Source: Atriophallophorus winterbourni (Eukaryota; Platyhelminthes; Trematoda; Plagiorchiida; Microphallidae). From it: a stretch of DNA of 64,000 bases. The stretch covers positions 1 to 64,000 of the forward strand of contig JACCGJ010015402.1 of assembly GCA_013407085.1 (NCBI GenBank), given 5' to 3'. Position 1 is the first letter of the stretch. The number at the start of each line of letters is the position of its first letter. The notes below the pieces were generated by a model that was given only the letters and a program-made list of their open reading frames with translations, was not told the origin of the DNA and searched no databases. Positions 33,767-48,700 of the stretch are shown piece by piece. Both the position numbers and the translations under genes were made by a program.

Positions 33767-36700
33767 CTTATATACAAATATACATGCAGATATTTTCTAA
33801 GTAGACAACTATTAATTATTCTATTGAACTTACATGACTTAACCAACGATGACCGTTTTATTCGCTGTTGTTTTAACACATTAATATAGCTCAGTATAAT
33901 AAAGCCGCCAATATTAAAACTGCATGCAATCATCAGGCAGGTATGTTGATATGACCTTATTTCATCCCTTTCGTCTGGGAGGCGAGTAATTCATCCTTTA
34001 CGAACTCGAAGTATTGTATAAGGACCTGATACAACTGCTATTTAATTGGCTTCTTATGATCTTATTCTAACTCGAGATAGTATTTCGTGTCAATACAGGA
34101 AACCAACTTCGAGCAAAGAGATCGCAGACCATAGATACAGATATCTTTTCGAAAAACATCGATAGAAATAAATTTTGATAAATCGGGTAGAGAAGATTTT
34201 TGGTAACGTTTGGCTTTTATTATAGAAGCTCTGTCAGACCAAGGGTGTCAGTACGAAAATGGTTTGAGATATATATTTAATTCATCTGAGCAATACTAAG
34301 ATACTCAAGTTAGACAGGTGAGGTCAAAGCAATTTACCCACCAGCCTACATGTGTGAAACAGTTTATTGTTTACCAAAGTAATGTGTTGCTCATATCCTC
34401 ATCCCAGCGAATATCAATCAATGATACGTGATTCAGCCCCATCTGAACATGTGCTGGACACAGGTATCAGCGTAGAGCTTGATAATGTGGAAATGATAAT
34501 ACCGGATGCCTAGCCTTATAGGGAAAGACTTCACGATGAGGCGGTTGGAAAAACAAAGGCTAGTGTGAATGCAGTCAAAAAAGTAGATGGTGTGTATATC
34601 TCCGAAATCTGGCGTCTGGCGGGCAAGTATTGAAGTGCTTAACACACGGCTAAAGCAAGCAGGCTTATTGGTCAGTGGAAATTCTTCGCACCTGAATCAA
34701 TAAAGCAATAAGTGATTATACAGAATGCAGCCCTGAAGGATTAATGTGCATGACATCTAATGTGCACTTGGATTACTCAAGTAGTCGGTCATCTGACTTT
34801 GATTATGTGTTAAACACATGTAGGGGCGGGATCAGTTTGCTTTGATCTCCCTTGTGTACCTTAAATAACTTAGGATTCGTCAAATGAATGCAATTGAAAC
34901 AGGAACCCTGGTCGTATTGACACCCTTGGTCTGACGAAGTTTCTGTGACAGAAGTGAAACGTTACCAAAAATCTGCTCTAACTGATTCATCGCAAACTTT
35001 CTTTTCATGATTATGGATTCCCGAACGGTCTCAAATATATACAACTACCTTGCTAACATTAATAATATATAAAATAGTGTCGTTATTTGCATCGATTTTG
35101 ACCACACACTGTACGATCACCATTTAATTCAGCATCGTTGAAAAATAATTGGGACCAATGGAGTAGTCATATTCAATAAAAAAAAATATGAAAACAATAA
35201 CTTAGAGTATTTTGGGTTTTGTTTCAGTCCTGACACGTAGGTTTCACCTGACCAAATGTGCTAGTCAGAACAGGGAATGTGGTTACGAAGCACAAATTAA
35301 TTAGGACGTCTTTTAGGTTCTCGAATTTAGCAAAACTGTTGCACCTAAATCACTTTCTTCATATAAGTACAGAATGTGCAGCGAAGAATGTCAATTGCTT
35401 AATGCTATACAAAATCTCACCAATCGGGAATGATTGATTGACTCAGTTGATTACAGTTTCGCTTGCAACCAGTCTTTTGTGCATTCTGGTTGTGGGGAAC
35501 CACCGAGCAGAGGTGTTGCAAAGACGGCAACGCCATTACCGATCGACCATCAAAATCCATTGCTTGGAATAAGCGAGTCGACTCTTTGTTTGTCGTCTCC
35601 ACCACGGTGTCCAGGGTATCTTTGAAGATGCGAAGTAAACGACTGGTGGATTCCTGTCTCGGATCTTTACGTATTGATGCGCCACGATTAAACCGAGGTT
35701 TTTCAGTGGTTTGGAAACTAGCTTCTATGGCGACCTAGAGTTGGAAAAGAATGTAAACTTATGTCAAACTTGAGAAGCAAGAGAATTAGATTTTATATCT
35801 ATTTAAATAATCTGATCTTTTGTATTGTGCTTATCTATATTTTTCAATTTTTCAAACGAACGACCATCAGATAATTCTGATTGAATCAGTATTTTCGTTC
35901 ACCGGTTCTAATGAGAAGAAAAATCAAACATTGCAAATAATATGAACTCTTGTGTGGTTATTGATATTTTCTAGAATGGTGTCAAACTTGAATGGTAATT
36001 TCAATACGATTGTTCTGATTCCCAGTCAAAAACTTGGCATCAACATTCGGTTTCCTAGAAGGATAACATTATTAATCCATATTCGTCTAAAATGCTTTAA
36101 TTCTGTGGTCGCAATCAAAACCACGTTAACAGCTAGTCGATATCATATATCCAGTTCAGTATTAAAGTGAAACGACAAAAATATCAGGTCACATATTCAC
36201 AATGTGTAAATCGTTCATGTTCTACTTTGCTTATTTTTACCTTTCGCTCAGTATTTTTTCACCGATCGATAAATTAAAACAAGTATCTTTCATACACTGT
36301 ATTTGATCGATCTTTCTAAGTTGGATATGCAATCATCATCGCCATATTCATCTCAGCATTACACGTTCAAACATCTAGATATCAGTTACTGGATACCTAT
36401 CCAAATACTTTTTCTCGAAAGCGTACCTACATCTCACAAGATCCCATTTATTTTAAGGTGTTAAATGATTTTCCAAGTAATGTTTCGTTGAAGACGGAAT
36501 AATTACTACTGCAAGAAGAACGCTAAATATCGTTTAGGCTATTAAAGCAACGCGGATATCAGCTTCGGCTGTCGATTAACCGGTTCAGGTTCATCTGCGA
36601 ATGCATATCCGTAGCAATGTGCCCAACACAGATCCCTGCTGTACCCAGGCGTCTAACATGCATCAAACATCGTTGGAAAATTAACTGCGATTATCTAACC

Positions 36701-39700
36701 TCATTCCGGTTGTAAACATCATTTCACACAAACTGCTTTTCACCATAGTGAGCTGATGATTGCAAATTAAAATAACTCTCTTGAACGGAGATATCCGATG
36801 CATTTTCGGACAGTGTGCTCCAGAATCGCAAAAGTAATTCAACATACTACCGCAAACGAAAACATTTGTTTCATTGATTTAACGTGATGAGATTCTAACG
36901 TGATTAAACAACCACGGGATACATTTCATTGTTGATTTGTATTAATTAATCGCTGAAGCAGTAAGTTCGGATGAGCGGTTTATGAGTCGAACAAATGGGT
37001 TGTTGATATCGCAAGTTAGTTTGTAATTCACATGTGGGTTTAGTGGGTGGGTAGTTTGATATGGTTGAAAGTTTATGGCAGTGACGTACATTCGTCTAAC
37101 CTAAAAAATTAATTTATTAATTTATTCCAATGATCAATCACTATATAAAGAGCCGTGTTGTTACACAGTGTTTCATAACAGTTAATTTGGACGGCCTTCT
37201 TTAGTCGATGACGATCATGTAGATCATGAGCGCATGAGGTTTCCGTTCTCTGCAGCAATTATAATGAATACACAATCTGGTTCTGGAGTAAAGATCTCTA
37301 CCACATCTCTCAAAACGATAGGCAGTTATCAGTCGATCGATGTCAGTTGCACGCCGGTATCGTGATCTGCGTTCAGCAGCCCAGAGCTGTATCTGCACTC
37401 TCCCAACTTTGGCATGACGCTTTACACAGTGCCTCATAATGAGGGGTGAAGATCAAGTTCTTCCCAACTCGTAGGGTTAATGCCAAGAGCGTTCATATCA
37501 TTTTTGTGAACATTTTCGTACTGCAATTGCGGTCTGTCCAATGGTCGACTTTCGGATTTCTAACGCAATAAATTACATCTTTTGGAATACGACAATTGTT
37601 CATTCTGGACAGTTGACCCAGATAGCGTAGGAGGATCTGTCGTAGTACGGCGAATGTGCTCTGTAGACTAGCTTAATTGTTAATGCATATTTATATGATG
37701 CATAGACCATGCCAAAACTGTGTTCTTCTAACAAAAATTGTCAGAACGCACCACAATATTTCGGACAGAAAGTGTCTCGTCGTGGATCATCTTACAGTTG
37801 GATGTGCGGCCAAAATTGGGCTACCATCCACAAACAATTCTAAAATATTCACGTTGGAGCAGAGACATTCTGCACATATTGAATTCATGACATGATATTG
37901 ATGAGTATTTTTGGCAAGTGCGATGACATCAGGTTTCTACTCATGAAACTTTTGGTTAAATTTTGATTGAATTATGCGTAAGGCTGCGTCAGTTTCACCA
38001 GGTATGTAAAAATGTTATTGGGTTAACATCAGAGGAACAGGAAACGTTACAAGAGGTCCATGTAAACGTATTCAAATTGATTCAACACTGCCTTTTGAAA
38101 AGCAACAGGTGTCCTCGATCTAATCAAGATATTACCAAGGTTCATGAATACATACCTGAGACTAGTAATTAAATACGCTGTTCTATCATAGTCACCGTGG
38201 CTCAATAAATATATAGAACTCAAGCAGCAAATCTATCGCCGCTCAACAAAACTAGTTTTCATCATCAAAAACAATCCATATAAAGTAAGGATAGCTCACC
38301 GGAATCTGTTCAACTTTCCCTATCGACGAATCTGAGGAGACCTTATTCAACTTTACTAAATATTCCATACCCACAACTATTCCTTGCATGGACCAATCAC
38401 GCGAACAGATACGAGGAATTATTAGACCCATGAGTATACGCTGGTGGTATTCCATTCACGCCTAAATTGTAAAATGTATTTTTATTAAGTTTGATCCTCT
38501 TTAACTTGGAAGAGTTTAATTTTTACCGTTACTCACTCCGAATGTGACGAGTTAGCCTTCAATCGAATTATTTGTTTCCAGAGTACCTAAATAGTGTTTA
38601 AGCGAATAGCTAATCTTGTTTTATGCACTAACATTTTAATTTTCATCGTCCCAAGGTTATTGTTAAGTTTGATGCTTTTTAGACCATCAAAAACCTTAAA
38701 TTCCCACAAATTTACGTGTTCAGCAAACAAGGACATTTTGTTATACTTATCTAGCTGAGGTTACTTGATCACGTTTCCTGGCTGTTTTATATGAAACAGT
38801 ATTTATTTCATCACATTTTTCCGATAAGAAAATGAAACTTGCGATTATGTGATATGCTCCAATTTCCCGATTGAATACAATCTCATGAATGAGATTAGAT
38901 GGATCACTCAAAATCGCCGTGCTCTGTCCATATGATGTAGCCAGACAGGTGAAAGACCTCAGCGAAGTGTAAACACGGGGTGTTTGAGCTACACGACTGA
39001 GAAGCAAGGGTTGCTTTGTATTATGTTTCAGGGGAATAATTTGTTTGGAGTAAAATTTCATTAAAGAATCATTGCTGGAGTGTATGTATGGGGAATATCA
39101 GCAAATTGATGAATTGATTATTTGTAGACACGTAGAGTGCTTGTCCTAAAATCATTCTGTTATTCAGTGTTTGAAAAATGTGGTTCGTCGCAACAACGTT
39201 ACTCACGAGTGGCTTATGTTAACAAAATATATTCACTCTAACGTCTGAATGATTCTGATTTTACTGTCGCCACCTGTTGACGGTAAACAGCCAGCGAGTG
39301 TGAATATGTCGGTATTTGCAAATTATCAAATCACAGCTCACGTTTTTCCTTTCGACCATAAAGATCGTTTCACTTTTCCTTCTAGCATATGTTCTTTCCA
39401 GTTCTTGAATTCTCGATAAATATTTTTCCATCTTCTTCCTTGCTTCATCTCGTTCCCGTATTAAGCGAACCCTGTCAGCATTTTCCTCAGGCGAACGAGT
39501 TTCTTCGTTCGTTTGAATCGATTGGCAAGATACGTGGTAGACAGTTTGAGAACAATTTGCCTGAAAGTAAATTGAGCATTTGAAATTGCCGCAAATGTAA
39601 TAAAATATTTGATTATAAATTTGATTGAACATAATCGCGTCATTTAGCTACACATTTAAGCATATGCTTTTAGAATAAACCAATAATGTTTAAATGAAAT

Positions 39701-42700
39701 TTCTTTAGATAGCAAATAAAAATATTTAACACAGTGCTATACATATTAATTGTATGGCGAAAATAGTCCGAATTACGTCAAACAGACAAAAACATTATTC
39801 TGTAATGGGGTTAGCATTACTTCTTATAAAGTAAAAACCGTCACGCCATATCGAAATGTTCAATAAAGAATTCAATTTGTTCACTTCACAAACAAGAGTC
39901 ACCTTTGTAGCAGATTCGCGCGGATCATAAATTCCCGGTAAGTTAGAAACGGATATTTTCATGTATGAAGTATAGAAGATTTCACAAGTTGGCTTACTTT
40001 TACTTCAATAATGTTCTCAGTCATTGTTTGAGCATCAGAACTCATGTACGCAGATGTGTTTGATCTCTCCGTTAGCTCCATAGGTTCAAGAACGTTTTCT
40101 GGTGGATGTTCTCTCAGGTAGGATTGATGCCCATCAGGCAAGGTTTGACTCGTCTGAATGTGATAAGAAATACGGAGAACGAAACTTATAATTACTCGCT
40201 AACATTGTTTTTATAAGTAAATTAAAGATTTGGTATTTTATTTACCATCTAGTCACATGGTGTTATAGTGGACAATACAGACCAGACTAGGCTTTCTGTG
40301 ACGAGCTGTGCAAATAGAAGTCAAACGTGACAATCCAAAAAGGGATTCTTTGATGATTCATCGAATTATCCCAATAGATTTTGTTCAGGGATAACTTCTG
40401 ATTGAGAAGTGAGGTTTTGAGAGGGATTACGACTCATGAAATATTTAGAGCTATGTTTTTAACCATAAGGAGTGCAAATTTCGCGTCATGTGCTTCCAGC
40501 CTACAGTTACCTGATCAAAATTGTTTAAAGGTTTCAATTTTTACAAAATTATGCGGAATAAACTCAGTTTGTAGCGAATTCAGGGTGTGAACATAATTGG
40601 TAAAGATGTGAGTTATGAGATGCATTTAAACAAAAGGTTGAATCGAATTTTAAAGGTGAACCTTTTGGTTCAACGCTGAGGCTATTGTGAAAGTTAATCA
40701 GGCCCGCTGTCACCAGAGAAACATGTATTTAATCCTTCAAGCTTTGGTTTGGCGTATGGTCGTAGAACACAATACATATTCTGTTCAACCTAAATCAGCT
40801 CTTATTTAACTTGAAATTAGCATAGGCATATGCGACTTCGTGAACGCCGGTGAGGAAAAAGCTTTGGACGCCTTCACCATGAATCCTCAATTTAAACAAA
40901 CACGGTCTACAAAAAATAATCACTTTACTTAACCAATTGGTTGTTTGTAAATTTTCCGTACACCGTCGCCATGAATCAAGAAGGACATGAATCAATACAG
41001 GAGATTCAAGATTCAAGGATTTAACGTCACAAAAAGCACATAGCTTCGCAATTACCATATCATAGTAAACATTCGTTCATAAAAAAGGAATAAAAATAAT
41101 TGTGTAATGTCAAGTATAGACTAGTTGAATAGTTACCATTAGTCAATGCACAACTGTCGTCAAATCGTTGTGCAAGAAATACGTATCTAAATTTGAATAA
41201 AAGTTTCGACGCTGGGAACGATGACTATAGTTTCGGGGAGGGCATTCCAAAAGAAGCAGACCCGTACTGAATAAGAATATCGGCGACAGCTGATGCGGGA
41301 GTTGGAAATTTTTAGTGTCGTTGAGTATCTGCGTGCATGTTGTGACTCACGGTATTCAAATAAATGTTTAACGATTGATGATAAGTATTTATTATTTTAT
41401 ATGTTAGTATCACATCACTTCGAATGCTTCTTTGAAGGGGAGTAAGGAGTTTTAGTTTTTGCAAACGTTCCTTTTATGTTAGTTTTCGGAAACCATTTAT
41501 GAGTTTGGTTGCACGATGGTATATTTTATCAAGCAACAGAATATCCGTTTTCAATCACGGAGTTCAAGCTTGTGATGTATGCTCCATGTTACAAATTAAG
41601 TAAGCTTTCGTGATGGTGGGCAATGTTCCAAGCGAGAATGTTCTGATAATCCGTTGCAGCGTACCTAGAAGCTTGGAAGAATGCTTGTAGATGACCTCAC
41701 AATGCAGGTTGTTATTGAGGCTGCCGCATACCCAAACTCCAAGATCCCCTTACGACTTGTTCCAGCTCAAAATCATCTGCCACAAGTAATATTGGTACTG
41801 GAACTTAACAATTTGCAAAACCATGCATTTTTGGAAATGGCAGCTTATTCATGGAGAACATCTAAATCACTTTGCAGCTGTCCACAGTCTACAGTTTATT
41901 TTATCCGCGTCTAAAGTTTAATATCATCAGCAAAGAGAATCACCTTGCATGAGAGCGTCTCTGGTAGGTTGTTGATGTAATCCAAGAAGAGTACTGACCC
42001 GAGGACGAACCTTGCCGTACGCCACTAACGGCATCAATAACCCGTGATTGTACCTGTTGTTTCTAACAAACGCCTTGCGCCCACTGAGGTAAAGTTCAAG
42101 CCATAAGAGTAGCTGTCCTTTGATACCCATCTGCTTCAGCTTTTGTAGTAGTCGAAGGTGGTCAACACGGTCAAAAGATTAAGACATATCCGGATAGCAA
42201 GCGTGGATCCTAGCTCCTTACTCAACCGTTTGGGTCCTGTCGTTTATCACCGGCAACAAGATTATCAAGCAAAAACATGTGATTCCAAGTGATAAACTAT
42301 TGTTTTCCGTCACTATTCGCTCTAGAACTTGGGATTTCACAGTAGGTACGGTGACTGGAAGGTAGTTTGCAGGATCTGAACGTCTACCACCCTCTTAGAT
42401 AGGTGAAATTGTCGCTGTCTTCCACTCTGTTGGTACCACCCCGTCGGTTAGAGAATGTTTAAACATTTCACTTAATGGTTTACACAGCTACTACAGGATT
42501 TCAGTAATGTTCGTGTTGTTCCGTCCGATCCATTGGATTTCCTAGGGTTCATCCGACACAAATGTTGTTTTATAAACGCTGAACTGATCTCGATCTCAGT
42601 CAGCTGTTTCGTCACAGTTGATGGTGGTAATTCTGTCGATCTAATCGTTAACGCGCTGAATTATTTTGAATCAAATTTAGCGAGAGCATGAACATTTTCA

Positions 42701-45700
42701 TTTACCGAGACTGTTAATCCATCGTCAGTAAGCACAGGAAACACCCCTGGTTTCACGTTTGATCGAGCATTGACAATCCGATATAGAAATTTAGGATTTC
42801 CTTCCATTTTCAAAGAGAGAAAGCGATGGTAATTTTGCTTGGCTTCCTTAATGGAAGAGTTCATTTGTTTCGAAACAATTGTTGCCAGGGATCATCAGTC
42901 CCGGTATTTCTGTGTTGAACCCATGCAGATTTCCTTTGTCCAATCCATTTTTTCGGGCGCTACCAAGATTAAAGCGAAAGTCCCTTGCTCGTCGTTCATA
43001 AACAAATCGCGAATTTCTTAAATGTTTGACTGAAGTCTTTCTGTGAGTGTAATGCGTTTCCATATTGTGATAATCAAGCACTCACCAATTTACTAACCCA
43101 AGCGCTTAACGTAAGCTCACGTATTCGATCCTTTTGAATAGTTTTGCGAGTCACATACTCGTCTAGCGCTACATACATATTCAAATCCTAAAACAAGATT
43201 ATCACTCCGTCCGAGGGGGGCAATTTAGTCAACACCCTCAACTGCCCTAGTCTTGGAATTAAGGATTACATCCAAAACCGACGGCAACTCTGATCCTCTT
43301 CTGCGAGTAAAGTCAGACACATGGTTATGCAGTGGAAGCATGTCGATCAGCTCACGGAATTTATGATCAGCTGTGTGCAGAGGATGATCTAATCTGCTAA
43401 AATAATGAGGAAGGTTGAAGTCCCCCATGACCAGTATTTGGGAGCTTCGCATCCCCCTGGTGTATAGTAGAGCCGCTAATAATTCTGATGGCCTATTCAA
43501 CATATTTTTTTCCGAACAGAATTTATAAAATGTATTTTCGCATAATTCGAAGGCACGATGAAAGTTAAGGAAATGCATGTAGACATGAAGTTTCTCACTA
43601 ACTAAATCAAGTGGTATAATAGCACCAATGAAGCATTTCCGTATAATATTACTGTAATGCATCTACAGTGTTGCATTGTGGATAATACGTACACAGATCA
43701 ACGTTTGTGTTCGGTTATGTTTTTGGTGCATTAAACATGCTGCAAAAATGCGTTTACATTTATATTCTATATTGTAATGGTTGACGTTTCGAACCGTGTT
43801 CGACACTGGATACAAATTTCACGCTACAAAATATTCATATGCATGCTTTTAAGTCACACACAAACCACGACCGGTTTCGTGCTCTTTGCACTCATCAGGT
43901 AGGGACAGTAAGATCAGGATCCGCATGCGCTTGAAACAGTGGAGGAATGGTAAACAAGGAGCGCTTGTATGCCACTGTTGGATGAGAATGGTACGACCAA
44001 ACTGTTCAATCCTATGTGTCCAAACACATGTTTAATGGGATTAAACCCATAACCATGAACCTAAATATTCATTTGCATGCTTTTCCGTCACACACCCGAC
44101 GACCGGTTTCGTGCTGTTTGCACTCATCAGGTAGGGACAGTAAGATCAGGATCCGCATGCGCTTGAAACAGTGGAGAAATGGTAAACAAGGACGCTTGTA
44201 TGCCATTGTTGATACAAGTTTGTTCATTTTCAGTTCAATGCCTCAGTCCTTAACACCAGGAATGGAAAGCGGGTTTGTTTGTTCAATCCTCGAACAATTT
44301 GGAATCAAAGTTTGACACTGATGGAAAATAATGTGTTAGGAGTTTCAGCGGTTTGCCATCTGGAAAATTGGTTACTAGTTCACAAATTCAATGGATATTT
44401 ATGATATACTATCAAAATACGATGCGCACGATAACTCACAATTTCATCAAACCTCCACTCCGTTATCGATTCAGCATCTTTTGTTGATTTGACACGTGAC
44501 TGAAATGTTTCCACCGGCACGGATGCGATTGGTTGGTCTTGGGTCGCAGATTCAAGGCCAACGACATGCGAATCCTGGGAATCCTGTTTCATAGTTATAA
44601 AAGCTGTGTCACTCGAATAACATTGCTCATAGGTTCGGTCCTACAAACTTCATTTTAAAGAATGAACTGATTCATTTTTAATTAGAACCACATAAATTTA
44701 CCCGGGAATTCGGTTTCGCTTGGTCAACATCGACAAATTAAAAAGACGAATTACTTTTCGGTTTCTTATGAGCATTCGTTTGATGACTTACTCAAGCTAA
44801 CATTAGTCTTATTGGTGTACTCTTATGGGGTCCCTGATTCTGAGCGCGAACAGTACGTAACCGTTTGTCCTGTTCTTGCGAAAACACTGAGAAAGGTTTT
44901 TTAAATTTTAATTTGTTTAACAATAATCATTCACACAATTTATCAAAAATCCGAAATCTGGAATCACGTAATGCAGTTGTGTAAAACCGTATATTTTATT
45001 TCCGCTAACAAATGTTTACATGAACAAGAGGGGAATTATTTTTATTCGTGTTTATGAGTTGTTTTGCATAAAAATCAATTTCATTACTAATGTGAATAAG
45101 ACTTTCTAGCAGGTTTCAAATCGTCAGTTGGGTCTTCAAATATAAAAATAACTTTAGATTGGTCAACTATGCAACGAACCAGTTATGGATTTCTGATTTT
45201 TTGCCTCCTGAATAAGGGACGCGATTTTGTATTCGCAAGGATAAAAGTTATCTGTAGGAAGTAAGGTTTCCGTGCAATGGGTATGAATAATCCATCGCAT
45301 TAACGGAAGTGTCTATCAATCTATGGATCACGAATGATAGCCTAGCAAACACAAGTCAACGTTTTAATAACATCGTATGCTCTTCCACTTATTGTAACAT
45401 ATTTATTTAATATACCGAGGAAAAATTAAAAGACTGCGTAGAGGAGGTCCGGAATAATGCGGGGAAAAATTTGAATACATCTTTAAGAGGAAAGAGAACA
45501 AAGTAAAATATATTATTAAATTCGGCGAACATATTATTAAATCTGGCGAACTGAAAAAATAAAAAGTCAGGTCATTAACCCAGTTGAGACTATCAGACGT
45601 TCAACACCGAGAAATAATCATTCAGGCATTGAGCCACTGAACGAATCATGAATAATTGTTGGATGATGAGTTTGTGATCTTTGACTACACATATTGAAAA

Positions 45701-48700
45701 AGACCGTCGGGTTGTATTTTCGAGGTTTGAAAGATAAAGTAAAAAGGTTCATCTATTCATGTTTCTATCAATAATGAGAACACATGGTGATTGACCCAAA
45801 AAACTAATTGGATTAATCAAAATCCGCGGAAAAGGGGTAGAGAGTTTTAAGGACGGTTTGTTTAACGAGGAGTTCAAAAATAAAAACGTCAGAATCACGG
45901 TTTGGAACGGTTCAAAATTGGAAAGATGATGTGCTTTGAATTCAACTTTACAACCATAATTTGCGAAAGAACAAGTACAATTCGAAACCCGAGAAAACTG
46001 TCGAGTCGAATTAACTAATTATTATTCGCAGATGTTTCTAGAAAAATATCAACGCATTAATACACTAAACTTTACATATTGAGTAGATATAAAGTAGCAT
46101 ACTTAGACCAGAAGGAACGTATATCATCGTATCAAATAGGATATAGATAGATAGAAATAGCTTGAAAGTGACAAATGGCGAATTGAAAGCCTAAAAATGC
46201 ATCTTTTGCTTTTTGAATGATTACTTCAATATCTGTCAATCAAAGAGGACACGAGAAGAAAAATGTTTCGACCAACTGTTCACAGTGTGAACATACACTA
46301 TTCATACATAAGGCGCACCGGAATATAAGGCTTATGTCGATTTTTCGTACAAATTAGTGTTTTAATGTGCGCATTATAGTCCGAAAAATACGGTTATCAA
46401 ATACAACGACACTTTATTGAAATTTTTGCTCAATTTACATTAATGCAACCTATCGTTATTCAATATTCTAATCAGCTAGGTGGAATGTAAATACCTATGT
46501 TAATCGTACATGCAAAATGTTGTGTAATAAATACTAGACAGTAATTTTAAACTCTAAGTCAAACTTGTATTTTCAATGGTCACCAACACAAAGGCCTAGT
46601 GTGAAGTTGCGAAGTGCATTAGCAACGAGCGCTCTGATGGTATGCTGAACTCTACCCTCCTGCACAACACAAGAGCATGAAGCGCCATAAAAGTTCGACG
46701 GCGACAATTGCGAACTCGTAGCAGTTCGAGCGACAACATCTTCGGAAGTATGAGAAGATGGACAACGTCAGCTGCAATCGAACGATATACGAGACGTGAC
46801 ACATTGTAGGCGTACTATAAGCTGTTTAGCGGTAAGGTGAAATAAGTGGTGGTTGGTTGACTGCTACTTAATCATGTTCCCTGTCCTGACTATCACCCTT
46901 GGTCTGACGAAGCTTCTGTGTCACAAGTGAAACGTTACCCAAAAACTACTCTAACCGATTGCATTCAAATTTCTTTGCATTACGAACGATATACAATTCG
47001 TCAATGTTGGTCAAACGAGGCACTGCGTGTCGAGCTCTTGATGTGTACCCGTTGGCACGAAATCGACTAACAAATCAGACCGAAATGACATCCGGGGCAG
47101 ACATGTTGAGGATCAGTGTTGTGATTGTTTGTTTTGCCTACATGAGATAGGCATGTGTTTCATTATTTGTCTCGCGTGTAATAAACGCCTTTGACCAATC
47201 GACTTTTCTTATGGTGTAGGATTCGTAGGTGAACTCCATTAGCGTTTGACCTTGATCAGTCGAGACACAATTGACGGGCGTACAAAGCGAGAGGGAACTG
47301 ATGAAACAGAAATGTGATAATTGGCCTGATGTTCGCCACCTGTCACTTGTTGACCTGAAATGACCTGACGGAATCATTCCTGCTGTCTCTAACCCCAAAC
47401 CCGTTACACTGGTGCCGTAACCAAACAAAGAACCTTTCGTGAACGGACCTAACAGAATTGTACACTACTATTAGGATAATAGATGGATACATAAAGCAGA
47501 AAGCAGTGCTTTTCTCTTATATATGGAAATCAATAACTCTCCATGGATTTTCTGTATTTTGTTTTATTGTTTTATAAAGCTGGAAGATTTTCATGAAGTA
47601 CGAACAAAAAATCAATAAATTCAGTACCGTTATTAAATGAACAATTAATTGCTCGGGTCTCATGTGGGCTAAACATTTGGTAAATTCTGTAATGAATCAC
47701 AAACCTGCATTGATCGGCGAAGCTCTTCTATCTCTTCCTGGTGTTTCTGTCGAATAATTTCAATTTGCAATTCATAATTTTTCCGAATTTCTTCATTTGT
47801 TTCTTGTTCGTCAACGGTATCCTGAGAGACATGATCAAAATATTTGAAATTTCTTAACAGAAAGCTAAATTTTTAAAAGCATAGCAATTTCATTTTTGAT
47901 TCTAAAATGACATCACAAATTTCTCGAAACTAAAGAAGAAGCCAAAAGACTTTGCATGACGACGATAAACAGTCCATTTGTGCCTGGAGCTGCTCTTGGG
48001 AGTGACTGTATCGACAGCAAACGACAGGTCGCGGATTAGTACATCCCGTAGCTTGGTTTGTGCTCGCAAGCGGTTCAGATTGAAAAGCTTGCCATCACTT
48101 CGCGTGCGTAGGTAAATGACTTCTATTTTCGTCTTGAAAGCGTGTTTTAGTAGCAGAGCAAAGAAAATGCTGAACAGCGTGAGAGCAAGAACACACGCTT
48201 GTTTGACACCTCAGCAAATTTTAATGGCTTCTGAACTGCAACCGTTAAAATGGACTGAGCCATTTTATGCAAGAGTGGAAAGCAATGACAAGTTTGAGCA
48301 ATCTTGGAGGACAGCCTATAAGATAAAGCATTTTGATACGACCCTCCGTGCTAACGTGGTTAAATGCCTTCGTCAATTTAATAAAAACGGCGTATAATGG
48401 TTTATGCAGTTCGCGACGCTTTTCTTTGAGTTGTCTTAGGGAGAAGATCATGTAAACGCGTGATCTTCCTCTGGGGAAGCCATATTGATATTCGAAGTAA
48501 ACTCTATCAGCAAAAAACTTGTAGCCGGATTTGCGAGAATTTGGCAAATAATTTGACTACAACATTCTGAAGACAGATTCCTCTGTAATTGTCGAAACAA
48601 CGCATAAATGTAACCAAATAATCATTTCTACAAGCATAAAGCCTTTGCCGCATGATAGTTAATTTATTGAAATTTTATGAACCCTCTCGCTAAATTACCG

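Larger units (their letters stand above)
34190..34990 (+). mobile_element. Penelope-like element remnant with inverted terminal repeats
   Basis: Positions 34190-34256 are the reverse complement of 34917-34985 (key block tcagaccaagggtgtca / tgacacccttggtctga, plus gttaccaaaaatc). Between them, 34430-34640 encodes a block equivalent to 'LDTGHSVELDNVEI', then YRERLHDEAV. It is homologous to the GIY-YIG end of the Penelope copy at 4206-4490. RT is absent. Penelope elements are known to carry pLTRs that can be inverted and to bear hammerhead ribozymes, as seen here at the right end. The element lies in the last intron of the coiled-coil gene, antisense to it. Confidence 0.65.
43836..44245 (-). repeat. 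hammerhead repeat subfamily B, tandem dimer
   Basis: Two copies 232 bp apart share the block 'gtagggacagtaagatcagg', then 'atccgcatgcgcttgaaaca' and 'cttgtatgcca.tgttg'. Each carries a hammerhead core on the minus strand. The spacing and head-to-tail order are as expected for a concatemer of a small circular RNA. It lies between the CR1 element and exon 9 of the coiled-coil gene. Confidence 0.75.

Noticed and set aside
38747..39061. 104-codon minus-strand ORF in an intron
   Set aside because: No domain, and no splice signals consistent with the surrounding gene.
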